Notes: generated by a model from the letters alone, not told the origin. A stretch of 64,000 bases of DNA from Myxococcota bacterium (GCA_963169045.1 CAUJDF010000003.1:167792-231791); one strand, 5' to 3'. Shown: positions 1-11,247, numbered from the stretch's first letter. Numbers and translations are program-made.

Positions 1-603
1 TATCTGCGATCGCACCTGAAGCTGTGGGACGAGCTGGGCGCCGTGCTGACACCCGAGCTGCGGGCGGCGCTCGACGAGGACGCGCTGCGGGCGCTCGTGC
101 GCCCGTGGCTCGAGGACGCGCGCTGGCCGAGCTTCCTCGACCGTCTGATGGCGATCAACGTCGCCTGGAAGGGCGCGGGCCACATCCTGCCCAAGGTGGA
201 GCACCTCGGGCTGCGCGCCGGCGTGCGGCCGCGCTCGCCGCTGTTCGATCGCGACGTCGTGCGGCTGGCCTTCGCGGTGCCGCCGGACCTGAAACGGCAC
301 GGTTCGACAGAGAAGTACTTATTGAAGCGCGCCGTGGCCGACCTGCTGCCCGAGGCGATCGTCGATCGGCCGAAGAGCGGGATGATGGTGCCCGTCGAGG
401 CGTGGTTCCAGGGACCGCTGGCGCGGTTCGCGCGCGACCGGCTGCTCGGCGGCCTCGCGCGGCGCGGGCTCGTCGAGCGGGCGTGGCTGGAGCGCCTGCT
501 CGACGCGCGGCTCGGCGGGCTGCGGCCGCGGCGCGGGGTGAAGATCTGGCTCCTGCTCACGCTGGAAAGCTGGCTGCGCCGCGTGTATGACACGGCCCCG
601 TGA
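1..603 (+). CDS. asnB: Asparagine synthase (glutamine-hydrolysing), C-terminal part
   Basis: The frame is open from the first base, so the gene starts upstream of the window and only its last 200 residues are seen. The visible part matches the end of the ATP-dependent synthetase domain of class-B asparagine synthetases, with a segment reading KYLLKRAVADLLPEAI followed by DRPKSGM, the usual loop where the C-terminal subdomain contacts the active site. Members transfer ammonia from glutamine to a carboxylate via an acyl-adenylate. The N-terminal glutaminase domain is not in view, so an AsnB-like enzyme of a capsule or secondary-metabolite pathway is equally possible. Its stop overlaps the next start by four bases (GTGA), so the next gene is probably co-translated. 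Confidence 0.85.
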   Translation, partial: YLRSHLKLWDELGAVLTPELRAALDEDALRALVRPWLEDARWPSFLDRLMAINVAWKGAGHILPKVEHLGLRAGVRPRSPLFDRDVVRLAFAVPPDLKRHGSTEKYLLKRAVADLLPEAIVDRPKSGMMVPVEAWFQGPLARFARDRLLGGLARRGLVERAWLERLLDARLGGLRPRRGVKIWLLLTLESWLRRVYDTAP

Positions 604-1358
604 ACGCGCGACGTCCCAGCCGTGACGAGATCCTGGCGCTCGCCATCGCGATGCACGCCCGCGACGAGGCGGCGGCACCGGTGCCGGGCGGCGACCCGGA
701 GAGCGTCGCCGCCGAGCTCGGCGTCCCGCCCGAGTACCTCGAGCGCGCCGAGGCCCAGCTCCGCCACCGTGCGTGGGCGCGCGCGCGCCGCCGGCGCCTC
801 GCGCTGGGCGTCGGCGGCGTCGCCGTGGCCGTCGCGCTGACGTTCGCGGTCGTGCGCGCGCTCGCGCCCGCGCCCTGGTCGGCGAGCGCCGAGGTGCGCC
901 GCGAACGGACGCTCGAGGTGAGCCCGGGCACGCTCGCCGGCGTGCGCTTCGAGGACGACGCCGCGCGCGGCCCCGTCGCCGTCGTCGAGGTGAGCCGCGC
1001 CGCGCCGCGCCCCGACGGCACGTGGTTCGTCAACCTGGACGGCCCCGACGCGCCCGTCGAGTCCGGCCACGGGGCGCTCGTGATCGAGCTGGCCGGCACG
1101 CTGCCGAACGCGCGCGTCTACCTCGAGGCCGGCGCCGACGAGCGCTGGCGCTCGCCGCCCATCGCCGTCCAGCCCGAGTGGACGACGCACCGCCTGCGCC
1201 TTGCCACGTTCGAGCGCCAGCGCCGGGTCGGCGGCAAGTGGCAGGCGGCGGAGGGCCCGCCCCGCGGCCCCGTGACCGTCTCCGTGAAGCTCGGCCACTT
1301 CGTGAACGATGCCGCGGCGACGGGTGTGGTGCGCGTGGCGGGCGTGGCCCTCGAATGA
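600..1358 (+). CDS. Single-pass membrane protein of unknown function
   Basis: A 252-residue protein that I do not recognise. The GTG start overlaps the stop of the asparagine-synthase gene (GTGA), which decides the start. Residues about 1-55 are charged and contain a short helical motif (ELGVPPEYLERAEAQL) like those found before membrane anchors in 2TM-type proteins. An Arg-rich stretch precedes one hydrophobic segment at about residues 65-85. The remaining 165 residues would be extracytoplasmic and look beta-rich. The gene ends in an ATGA overlap with the cupin gene, so the three genes look like one operon. No catalytic motif is visible. Confidence 0.75.
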   Translation: MNARRPSRDEILALAIAMHARDEAAAPVPGGDPESVAAELGVPPEYLERAEAQLRHRAWARARRRRLALGVGGVAVAVALTFAVVRALAPAPWSASAEVRRERTLEVSPGTLAGVRFEDDAARGPVAVVEVSRAAPRPDGTWFVNLDGPDAPVESGHGALVIELAGTLPNARVYLEAGADERWRSPPIAVQPEWTTHRLRLATFERQRRVGGKWQAAEGPPRGPVTVSVKLGHFVNDAAATGVVRVAGVALE

Positions 1359-1987
1359 GCGGCTTCGTCGCCATCCCGCTCGCCGACGGCGGGCGCCTGC
1401 GCCTCGATGGCCTCGAGGTGCGCACGTGGGCCGGCGCCGTCGCCGAGCTCGACGGCGGCACCGTGTTCGGGTGCGTCGACCGCCCGACCGAGGTGGTGAT
1501 CGACGGCGACCGCTTCCGGCTGCGCGCGGCGACGTACTTCGTGGCGCCCGACGGCGCGCGCGTCGAGGGCGGCCGCGGCATCGCCGTCGTGCTGCCCGGC
1601 TACCGCGGCCTGCGCCAGATCGGCGGCCCGCTCGAGCCGACCGGACGCCTGCGCTACATCGACGGCTGCACCGACACGCTGCTCGTCGGTCCGCCACGCC
1701 GCGGCGAGCCCTGCCTCAACCACCTCCACGTGCCGCCGGGCACGATCCAGAGCGCGCACACCCATCCCAGCCTGCGCGCCGGCCTGATCGTCGCCGGGCG
1801 CGGCGTGTGCGTCGCCGGCGCGGAGCGCCATACGCTCGAGCCGGGGCTGGGGTGGCTCATCCCGGCGGGGCTGCGGCACGCGTTCCACACCGCCGGCGAC
1901 GCGCTCGATGTGTTGACGTGGCATCCCGACAGCGACGTCGGGCCGACCGACGAGGACCATCCCATGCTGAATCGCACCGTGCGGTGA
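1355..1987 (+). CDS. Cupin-domain protein
   Basis: A 210-residue protein starting at the ATG that overlaps the preceding TGA (ATGA). The second half carries the two conserved cupin motifs: HTHPSLRAGLIVAGRG, giving the HxH metal ligands, and GWLIPAGLRHAF, giving the PxG and third histidine. The usual glutamate of motif 1 is not obvious, so metal binding is likely but the ligand set is unusual. The first 110 residues are beta-rich and may form a second, degenerate barrel. Cupins include dioxygenases, isomerases and sensors, and the sequence does not tell which this is. It is the last gene of the rightward group and is followed five bases later by a strong palindrome. Confidence 0.8.
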   Translation: MSGFVAIPLADGGRLRLDGLEVRTWAGAVAELDGGTVFGCVDRPTEVVIDGDRFRLRAATYFVAPDGARVEGGRGIAVVLPGYRGLRQIGGPLEPTGRLRYIDGCTDTLLVGPPRRGEPCLNHLHVPPGTIQSAHTHPSLRAGLIVAGRGVCVAGAERHTLEPGLGWLIPAGLRHAFHTAGDALDVLTWHPDSDVGPTDEDHPMLNRTVR

Positions 1988-1991
1988 GGCG

Positions 1992-2010
1992 CGCCGCGCC
2001 CGGCGCGGCG
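1992..2010. terminator. Palindrome between convergent genes, probable two-way terminator
   Basis: The sequence CGCCGCGCC-C-GGCGCGGCG is a perfect 9-bp inverted repeat, starting five bases after the cupin stop. It lies between the cupin gene and the oppositely oriented MopE-repeat gene that ends at 2073. There is no U-tract, so factor-independent termination is inferred only from position and stem strength. Confidence 0.5.
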
Positions 2011-2072
2011 TCTGCCACTCCAGACACCGGTGCGAGCCGATGTCCAGGCCGCTGTCTCGACGGACGCCCCGA

Positions 2073-5216
<3,144 letters not shown>

Positions 5217-5267
5217 CGTCTTCCCCCGCAAGGTGCGGCCATCTTCGCACCGACGGGGTGGCGGAGA

Positions 5268-6962
5268 CTATTCGGTCATGGCCTCGAGGCGCGCCTCGAG
5301 CTGCCGGAAGGCCCCGGCGAGGCGCGGATGGGCGTGCGGCGAGCCGGCGGCAACGGAGGCCAGCTCCACCAGGGCCCGGTGGACGTAGGCGACGCCACGC
5401 AGCGCGCCCTTGCGCGCGTTGAGCTCGGCGGACTCCGCGAGCAGCTGCAGGGCCTCCTCGAAGCGCCCGACGGCGCCCAGGAGCCGCGCCTGGGCCTCGG
5501 CCGTGCACGCGAGCCCGAGGCTGTCGCCGACATCACGCTGCACATCGGCGGCCCAGCGGAGCCAGTGGTCGGCCTGGGCGTGGTTGCCGCGACGCAGCTC
5601 GAGGCGGCCGAGCGTCTCCCAGGCGCGCCCCGCCTCGCGCGGCAGGTGCAGCTGCCAGAAGGCGCGCACCGCCGCCGAGGCGTGCCGGATCGCCGACTCG
5701 AGCTGCGCGGCGTCGCGCCCCGGGGCCGCCGTGAAGTGGAGCGGCAGGCGCGCGAGGAGCAAGTCCGTCTCTGCCAGCTCGCGCGCCGCCACCGGGTCGG
5801 CGGCGTCCATCCGGGCGAAGGCCCGGCGCGACGCGGCGAGCAGCGCCTGCGCGCGCGCCGGCTCCCCCAGGCGCACCCAGACGGCGGCCTGGTCGTTGAG
5901 CAGCCGCGCCGACCCGCGCTCGTCGCCTGCCTCGCCGAGGGCGCGCTCGGCCGCGGCGAGAACGCGCGCCGCCTCGTGCAGCGACCGCGGATCGCCGAGG
6001 TCGTACAGGACGCGCGCGTAGAGCGTGAACACCTCGAAGGCGAGGGCCGGCGAGGCGTCCACCTCGACGAGGGCCGCCGCCTCGCGCGCCGTCGCCTGCG
6101 CGTCGGCCAGCGTGAGGCCCGGCTGCGAGGCCACGGCTTCCCATTGAAGCCGGGCCAGGTCGAGGAGCAGCCGGACGCGCAGCCCGCGGGACGGCGGACC
6201 CTCGGCGCGCGTGTTCAGGTGGGCGAGGGCCTCGCGCAGGTGGACGACGGCCTGCCCGAGGCGACCGGCGGCGGCGTCGGCCTCCGCGGCGCGCAGCAGG
6301 CGGGCGGTGTGCGCGTCGAGCCCGCCCGCCGGCGACGGCGTGGCGCCGAAGCCCACCGGGCCCGTCTCGGCGCGCCCGCCCGGCGGCCGGGGCCAGTCGC
6401 CGGTCGGCGCCTGGTCGACCGGCGCCGCGAGCCACTCGTCGGCGGCGTCGCGGTCGAGGAGCGGTCGCTCGTACCCGTCCTCCCCGAGCGGATCGAAGTC
6501 CGGCGACTGCGCGCCGCCGTCCCAGACGGCGGGACCGCGGGCCGGCTCGGCAGACCGCGGCCACGGTTCGCTCGGACCCGGCGGCCACTCGAAGTCCTCG
6601 GGGAGCGCGGCGGGCGCGGGCGGCGCGAACAGCTCCACCGCCGGGCCGGGCACCGGGCGGGGCGGGGCGGTGACCGGCAGCTCGCCGCGCAGCGCCTCGA
6701 CGCGCGCGCGCCAGCCCGCCGCGAGCGACGGCAGGACCTCGTCGCGGAGCGCCGCGCCGACGTCGTCCGGCAGCGCGAACGTCCCGTCCCCGCGGTCCTC
6801 GACGGGCACGCCGGCGTCGCGCGCCATCTGGAGCCGCCGCAGCACCTCGATCACCGTCACGTCGAGCAGGGCCGTCAGCACGGCCGGCTCGAACGTCGGC
6901 CCGGCGATCGCCGCCGCCTGCAGCGCCAGTCGTACCTCGGGCGTCAGTTCGCGATGTCCCAT
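5268..6962 (-). CDS. TPR-like helical repeat protein
   Basis: A 564-residue cytoplasmic protein without signal peptide. The ATG at 6962 is preferred because GGAGG lies eight bases upstream. Residues 1-75 resemble the winged-helix-like segment that follows the ATPase domain in large STAND-type regulators (LTPEVRLALQAAAIAGPTF, then a two-helix unit). A Pro/Gly-rich linker covers about residues 95-220. The rest is all helical, with TPR-type spacing of Ala/Leu/Arg residues (for example HAQADHWLRWAADVQ). It looks like a regulator that lost its ATPase part, or a scaffold. It lies 52 bases upstream of the MopE-repeat gene on the same strand. The function is unknown. Confidence 0.7.
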   Translation of the reverse strand: MGHRELTPEVRLALQAAAIAGPTFEPAVLTALLDVTVIEVLRRLQMARDAGVPVEDRGDGTFALPDDVGAALRDEVLPSLAAGWRARVEALRGELPVTAPPRPVPGPAVELFAPPAPAALPEDFEWPPGPSEPWPRSAEPARGPAVWDGGAQSPDFDPLGEDGYERPLLDRDAADEWLAAPVDQAPTGDWPRPPGGRAETGPVGFGATPSPAGGLDAHTARLLRAAEADAAAGRLGQAVVHLREALAHLNTRAEGPPSRGLRVRLLLDLARLQWEAVASQPGLTLADAQATAREAAALVEVDASPALAFEVFTLYARVLYDLGDPRSLHEAARVLAAAERALGEAGDERGSARLLNDQAAVWVRLGEPARAQALLAASRRAFARMDAADPVAARELAETDLLLARLPLHFTAAPGRDAAQLESAIRHASAAVRAFWQLHLPREAGRAWETLGRLELRRGNHAQADHWLRWAADVQRDVGDSLGLACTAEAQARLLGAVGRFEEALQLLAESAELNARKGALRGVAYVHRALVELASVAAGSPHAHPRLAGAFRQLEARLEAMTE

Positions 6963-7062
6963 CGTCACCACCTCCGCGGCTCGCCGCCGAAGAAGTGCAA
7001 GGGGTGGGCCGCGCCGCGGATCCCCGCGGGGCGCGGACCGGACGCGCGTCGCGGGCCGCGTC

Positions 7063-7092
7063 GGTGACGCTGCAGGTCACCGCGCGGTGACC
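7063..7092. promoter_or_regulatory. Cluster of GGTSACC half-sites, candidate operator
   Basis: GGTGAC at 7063-7068, GGTCACC at 7075-7081 and GGTGACC at 7086-7092 form two overlapping inverted repeats; the second is perfect with a 4-bp spacer. The cluster lies in the 217-bp divergent region between the TPR-like gene and the pyrophosphatase gene, about 90 bp upstream of the latter. A dimeric regulator could bind here. No convincing -10/-35 pair was found. Confidence 0.35.
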
Positions 7093-7179
7093 CGCCGTCG
7101 CGCACGCGCGCCGCGGCGCTTGCAATCGGACGCGCGCTCGGCCATCACGCAGCGCGAACTCAGTCAGCAAGGAGGAGCC

Positions 7180-7719
7180 GTGCACCCCTGGCACGACCTG
7201 CCCATCGACCTCGACAGCATCGAGGCCGGTTTTCCCGCCGTCATCGAGATCCCCGCCGGCAGCAAGAACAAGTACGAGCTCGACAAGACGTCGGGGCTGC
7301 TGCGCCTCGACCGCGTGCTCTACAGCGCCGTGCACTATCCCGCCGATTACGGATTCATTCCGCGCACTTATGCCGAGGATGGCGATCCGCTCGACGTGCT
7401 GGTGCTCGGACAGGAGCCGGTCTTCCCGCTGTGCATCGTCGAGGCGCGGGCCATCGGCCTGATGCGCATGCGCGACGAGAAGGGCGTCGACGAGAAGCTG
7501 CTCGCGGTGAGCATCCGCGACCCGGCCTTCGCGCACTACACCAGCCACACCCAGCTGCCGGTGCACGTGCTCAAGGAGATCAAGCGCTTCTTCCTGGACT
7601 ACAAGGTGCTCGAGGAGAAGGAGGTGCTCGTCGAGGACTTCCTCGGACCCGACGAGGCGCTGCGCGTCCTGCGCGAGTGCGCCGCGCGCTACTGGCAGCA
7701 GATCGCGCCGCGGCGGTAG
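7180..7719 (+). CDS. ppa: Inorganic pyrophosphatase (soluble, family I)
   Basis: A 179-residue enzyme that hydrolyses pyrophosphate to two phosphates and so pulls biosynthetic reactions forward. The family signature DGDPLDVLV, with three metal-binding aspartates, is intact near residue 67. The segments EIPAGSKNKYE, YPADYGFIPRTYAEDGD and the C-terminal KEIKRFFLDYK also match family I. Length is normal. The start is GTG, fixed by GGAGGA four bases upstream. It is cytoplasmic, apparently monocistronic, and separated from convergent neighbours by about 30 bp. Confidence 0.95.
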   Translation: MHPWHDLPIDLDSIEAGFPAVIEIPAGSKNKYELDKTSGLLRLDRVLYSAVHYPADYGFIPRTYAEDGDPLDVLVLGQEPVFPLCIVEARAIGLMRMRDEKGVDEKLLAVSIRDPAFAHYTSHTQLPVHVLKEIKRFFLDYKVLEEKEVLVEDFLGPDEALRVLRECAARYWQQIAPRR

Positions 7720-7750
7720 TCGGCTGAAGGGGGGGTGTTCGGGAGGGAGG

Positions 7751-7840
7751 CTAGCGGCTCATGGACGGCTTCACGCCGTGGCTCGCCTTCTTGGAGCGCC
7801 ACTTCTTGCGCCGCTTCTGCTTCTTCATGTTCGAGGCCAT
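7751..7840 (-). CDS. 29-residue very basic microprotein
   Basis: A short reading frame of 30 codons with an ATG at 7840 and a strong ribosome binding site (AGGGAGGAG) just upstream. The product starts MASNMKKQKRRKKWRSKK and ends SHGVKPSMSR; nearly half the residues are Lys or Arg. The size and composition resemble small ribosome-associated proteins (bTHX or AURKAIP1-type peptides), but I cannot assign a family. The site and the lysine-rich composition, unlike the alanine/arginine-rich noise of other frames, argue for a real gene. It is just downstream of the transporter gene on the same strand and could share its transcript. Confidence 0.65.
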   Translation of the reverse strand: MASNMKKQKRRKKWRSKKASHGVKPSMSR

Positions 7841-7902
7841 CGTGCTCTCCTCCCTGCCAGGAAAATCGGGTCGCGCGAGTGTATGGAGGTCCGGCGCCGT
7901 GA

Positions 7903-8745
7903 TCAAGCCGGCCGCGGCGGGGAGGCGTCGGCGGCCACCACCACGCCGGCGGCGAGGATGAGCGCCGCCCCGAACGGCGCCAGCGGCGCCATGGGCTCGC
8001 CGAGCACCAGGACGCCGATGAGCACGCCCACGAGCGGCTCGAGGTAGGTCAGCACGCTCGCCCGCGCCGCCGTCACGCGCTCGAGGCCCCAAAGAAAGAG
8101 CAGGCCGGCGACCATGCCGCTCAGCACGGCGGCGCCGACGATCGTGCCGGCGCCGCGCAGCGTCGGCGTCGGGAACGTCAGCGCCAGCGGCAGCACCAGC
8201 GGCACCGCGATGAGCGAATGCCAGACCAGCAGCTCGGACGGGGCGAGCCGCTCCCCGAAGCGCTTGGAGATCAAGACGTTGGCGCCGTAGAAGAGCGCCG
8301 ACGCGGCCCCGAGCAGCGCGGTGACGAGGTCGGCGTCCGTGGCGCCGCCGAGCAGCAGCGCGAGGCCGCCGAGCGAGACACCCATCGCCACCCACGTGCG
8401 CGCGCGGGGGCGCACGCCGAGCGCCCATGGCGACAGCGCGGCCACGACGAGCGGCGCGAGGTAGTGCGTCAGCACGGCAGTGGCGACGGGCCCGCGCTGC
8501 AGGGCTGCGAAGAAGAACACCGCGTTGCCGGCGTCGGCGACGCCGCTGCCGGCGAGGGCGAGCCAGAGGCGGCGCTCGCGGGGGAGGCGGCGCGGCAGCA
8601 GCGGCAGGCCGGCGACACCCATCGTCGCCAGGGTCAGCGTCGCGGCCCACGGCCCGGTGACGCCGCTGCTCTGGATGAACAGGCCCCAGAGTCCCCAACA
8701 GCAGGCGGCGAATGCGATGGCGGCGGCGCCCAGGTGGCTGCTCAT
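7903..8745 (-). CDS. EamA/DMT-family inner-membrane transporter
   Basis: A 280-residue protein with about ten hydrophobic helices arranged as two homologous halves, as in the drug/metabolite transporter superfamily. The second half contains the typical VTAARASVLTYLEPLVGVLIG segment. Such proteins export amino acids, nucleosides or drugs; the substrate cannot be read here. The ATG at 8745 overlaps the stop of a possible upstream reading frame (ATGA). No partner gene is evident. Confidence 0.9.
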   Translation of the reverse strand: MSSHLGAAAIAFAACCWGLWGLFIQSSGVTGPWAATLTLATMGVAGLPLLPRRLPRERRLWLALAGSGVADAGNAVFFFAALQRGPVATAVLTHYLAPLVVAALSPWALGVRPRARTWVAMGVSLGGLALLLGGATDADLVTALLGAASALFYGANVLISKRFGERLAPSELLVWHSLIAVPLVLPLALTFPTPTLRGAGTIVGAAVLSGMVAGLLFLWGLERVTAARASVLTYLEPLVGVLIGVLVLGEPMAPLAPFGAALILAAGVVVAADASPPRPA

Positions 8746-9068
8746 CCGGCGTCGTCGCGCTCCGCGGAGAGGCCGCCGTGCCCTCGCTCGCCCTGCTTCG
8801 GGGCGAACACGATGGCCGCGGCGACGCAGACGGCGGGCGCCGTCGAAGTCTCGAGGGCGGCGAGCAGGCCGAGCGCGACGAGCGGCGGCCGGTCGGGGCC
8901 GGCGGCAGGCAGCCGAGGACGGCGAGACGCGAGGCTGGTCGCCGAGCGAGGCGGCGCTGCCGCGGAGACGCGGCGTGACGCTCTCGGGGCGATCGCGAAC
9001 GCCACCACGGCGCGTGTGATCGGCCGCAGCCTGTCGGGGGCGGGCGCCGGCGTCGTCATCGCCGGCAT
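8742..9068 (-). CDS. Doubtful small protein containing a repeat fragment
   Basis: An open frame of 108 codons that ends in an ATGA overlap with the transporter start, which argues for translation. Against it, no ribosome binding site is visible, the sequence has no family resemblance, and its middle (8882-8933) is a degenerate fragment of the 243-bp dispersed repeat described elsewhere in this annotation. The last 40 residues contain one hydrophobic segment (LLAALETSTAPAVCVAAAIV). If it is not a gene, 8746-9120 is an intergenic region of about 375 bp. Confidence 0.3.
   Translation of the reverse strand: MPAMTTPAPAPDRLRPITRAVVAFAIAPRASRRVSAAAPPRSATSLASRRPRLPAAGPDRPPLVALGLLAALETSTAPAVCVAAAIVFAPKQGERGHGGLSAERDDAG
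8882..8933 (-). repeat. Fragment (copy D) of the 243-bp dispersed repeat
   Basis: The 21-bp core with GGCCGG-TCGGGG-CCGGCC hairpin geometry and the following CAGCCGAGGACGGCGAGAC segment match the last 52 bp of copy C at 63686-63810. It ends at CGCGAG, where full copies end in CTCGAG. Only the terminal part is recognisable, so it is an old, decayed copy. Confidence 0.6.
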
Positions 9069-9086
9069 CTTGGCTCAGGCCGCGCC

Positions 9087-9106
9087 GCCCGACCAGGGGG
9101 TCGGGC
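9087..9106 (-). terminator. Hairpin downstream of the amphipathic repeat gene
   Basis: GCCCGACC-AGGG-GGTCGGGC is a perfect 8-bp stem with a 4-base loop, 14 bases beyond the stop of the leftward gene ending at 9121. There is no U-tract. The position suggests termination of the Hsp20/repeat-protein transcript. Confidence 0.5.
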
Positions 9107-9120
9107 AGCGCCGCCGGTGA

Positions 9121-10521
9121 TCAGGAGCGGAGCGGGGTGCCGCCGAGCAGGTTCGACAGCAGGTCGCTGCCGAAGACACCGCCGCCGGTGGGCGTCTGCT
9201 CGCTGGCGAAGCTGCGGACGGTGTCGTTCACCTTGTCGCGCAGCTCCGTCCGGACCTTGTCGCGCAGGGCACGCGCCACGCGCTCGCGGACGTGCTCGGC
9301 GATGCGGTCGCGCACGTACTCGGCGACGCGCTCCGGGTCGTTGCCGGCCTGCGCCATGGCGGTGCGCAGCGACTCGACGATGCGGTCGCGCAGGCCCTCG
9401 ACGATGCGCTCGCGCACCGTCTCGGCCACGCGCTCCGGCAGCTCCTCGGCCACACGCTCGCGGAGCCGGTTGCCGAGGCGCTCGAAGATCGCGCCGTAGC
9501 CCTGGGCGCCGCCGAGGTTCTGCATGCCGCCGAAGCCCTGCATGCCGCCGAAGCCCGGCATGCCGGCGTAACCCTGCATGCCGCCGAGGTTCTGCATGCC
9601 GCCGTAGCCCTGCATGCCACCGAGGTTCTGCATGCCGCCGAAGCCTTGCGTGCCGCCGAAGCCCTGCGTGCCGCCGAAGCCCTGGCCCACGTTCTGCCAC
9701 TGCTGCCAGCCGCCGGTCGCGAGGACGTTGCGCACCGCCTCGCCGACCCGCTCGCGCACCGTGGTCGTCAGGCGCTCGCGCAGCGCCTCGCGGGCGCGCT
9801 CGCGCAGCCCTTCGCCCACCTTCTCGTAGATGGCGTCGGCGATCCGGTTCTGGAGCACCTCCGGCCCGAGGCCGATGCCACCGAAGCTGGTCTGCATCTG
9901 CGACATCGCGACGCGGATGCCTTCGGCGACGCGGTACCGGATGCCTTCGAGCACGCGCTCGCGGATGTTGTCGGCGATGCGGCCGTAGACCGCGCGGTCG
10001 CCGAGCCGCTCGCGCACTTCGTCGGCGATGCGCTCCGTCAGCGGGCCGACGTCGCCCAGGGTGCTGCGCAGCGTCGACACGACCCGCTCGCGCAGGCCCT
10101 CGCGAATGCGCACGCGGATCTCTTCGGGCAGCTCCTCGTCGAACTGCTCCTGGATGCGGCTGCGGACCGATTCGATGATCCGCTCCGCCACCTGGCCGCC
10201 GCCCCAGTGCGTGCCATGACCCGCCACGAACGCGTTGCGCACGCCCTCGCGGATGCGGGTGCGCAGGCGCTCGGCGAAGCGCTCGCGCAACGCGTCGGCC
10301 AGCCGCTCCTCGAGCTCCTCACGGATGCGCTGGTGCAGCGTGTCGGTGAGGCGCTCGACGTTCGGCTGACCGCCCCACGTGCCCTGCTGGCCGAGACCCA
10401 TCAGGCCGGACACTCCGGCCTGCTGCGGCGTGAAGCGGCGCATCGCGTCCTGGGTCATCGAGATGAGCTCGTTGAGTCGCTGCAGCTCCTGGGGGCTGAC
10501 GCTCCCGTGTTCGGTCGCCAT
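9121..10521 (-). CDS. Amphipathic-helix repeat protein with Gly/Met/Gln-rich central linker
   Basis: A 466-residue protein that I do not recognise. The start is supported by AGGAG eight bases upstream. Two long arms (about residues 50-275 and 340-445) consist of charged amphipathic helix units such as RERVAETVRERI and LADALRERFAERL, with Arg and Glu at roughly 11-residue spacing, as in LEA or apolipoprotein-type helices. Between them, residues about 275-340 form a low-complexity linker of GFGGMQ, NLGGMQ and GYGGMQ units. There is no signal peptide or membrane segment. The gene lies about 100 bp downstream of Hsp20 on the same strand, which suggests a stress-related structural or membrane-coating protein. 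That role is inference. Confidence 0.75.
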   Translation of the reverse strand: MATEHGSVSPQELQRLNELISMTQDAMRRFTPQQAGVSGLMGLGQQGTWGGQPNVERLTDTLHQRIREELEERLADALRERFAERLRTRIREGVRNAFVAGHGTHWGGGQVAERIIESVRSRIQEQFDEELPEEIRVRIREGLRERVVSTLRSTLGDVGPLTERIADEVRERLGDRAVYGRIADNIRERVLEGIRYRVAEGIRVAMSQMQTSFGGIGLGPEVLQNRIADAIYEKVGEGLRERAREALRERLTTTVRERVGEAVRNVLATGGWQQWQNVGQGFGGTQGFGGTQGFGGMQNLGGMQGYGGMQNLGGMQGYAGMPGFGGMQGFGGMQNLGGAQGYGAIFERLGNRLRERVAEELPERVAETVRERIVEGLRDRIVESLRTAMAQAGNDPERVAEYVRDRIAEHVRERVARALRDKVRTELRDKVNDTVRSFASEQTPTGGGVFGSDLLSNLLGGTPLRS

Positions 10522-10621
10522 CCTCGGCTCTCCTTCGTCTGTCGCCTCGCGGCGTGGGAAGCGCGGGCCCGTGCCCGAGCAGGGTCCGCGCGAATGACAC
10601 GAATGACTGGGCAGTCGGGGG

Positions 10622-11206
10622 CTAACGCTTCGACGCTCGCTTCGCCGCGGCGCGCGGACGCGGCCGGCGCTTCGCCTGCGTCTCGGTCTTGCCTTCGTCC
10701 GGCTGGACGCCGTCGGCCTGCCGGCGCAGCGCGACGCGCGCCAGGCCGCCGTAGGTCGTCACCTGCGGCTCGCCCGTGACCGGGAAGGGCAGCGCCACCA
10801 CGCGGCGGAACGGCCCCCGGGGGATCTCGGCGTGGACATAGCGGCGCCCGTTGCCGGCGGGCTCGCCGCGGCGGACGCCGGACACCCACAGGCTGCCATC
10901 GATGACACCGACCTCGAGCTCCTCGTCCTCGAGCCCGGGCACGGCCACCTCGACGACCAGCTCGTTCCCCTCCTCGAACACGTCGACGGCCGGCGTGAAC
11001 GCGAAGGGCGGGATGCGCTCGGCGATCCCGGGGACGGCGCGCACGGTGGCTTCGACGTCGGCGAAGCGGCGCTCCACGTCGACGTCGGAGACGGGGCCGG
11101 CCGGCGTGGCGCCCGCCGTCTCGTCGACCGGCGCGTCGCTGCCGGTCACCGCGCGGTAGATCGAACGGAGCTGGTCCTCGATCAGATCGTAGATGACGCG
11201 ATCCAT
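10622..11206 (-). CDS. Hsp20/alpha-crystallin family small heat-shock protein
   Basis: A 194-residue chaperone; the family binds unfolding proteins and keeps them refoldable. The alpha-crystallin domain spans about residues 65-155, with FTPAVDVFEEGNELVVEVAVPGL near its start and the later PRGPFRRVVALPFPV strand typical of the family. The C-terminus is a Lys/Arg-rich tail, and no clear IxI motif follows the domain. I placed the start at the ATG at 11206, with AGGGAA just upstream; the open frame runs further upstream but without family features. A sigma-54-type promoter lies 42 bases upstream, so expression probably needs an enhancer-binding activator. The amphipathic repeat gene may be cotranscribed. 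Confidence 0.9.
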   Translation of the reverse strand: MDRVIYDLIEDQLRSIYRAVTGSDAPVDETAGATPAGPVSDVDVERRFADVEATVRAVPGIAERIPPFAFTPAVDVFEEGNELVVEVAVPGLEDEELEVGVIDGSLWVSGVRRGEPAGNGRRYVHAEIPRGPFRRVVALPFPVTGEPQVTTYGGLARVALRRQADGVQPDEGKTETQAKRRPRPRAAAKRASKR

Positions 11207-11247
11207 TTCCCTGGGTCCCCCGCCACTTTCGGACGGGCGGCGCTCTG

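Noticed and set aside
9508..9690. Low-complexity DNA in the amphipathic protein gene as a minisatellite
   Set aside because: The units remain in frame with GFGGMQ-type peptides and the flanking helices continue on both sides, so it is a coding linker.
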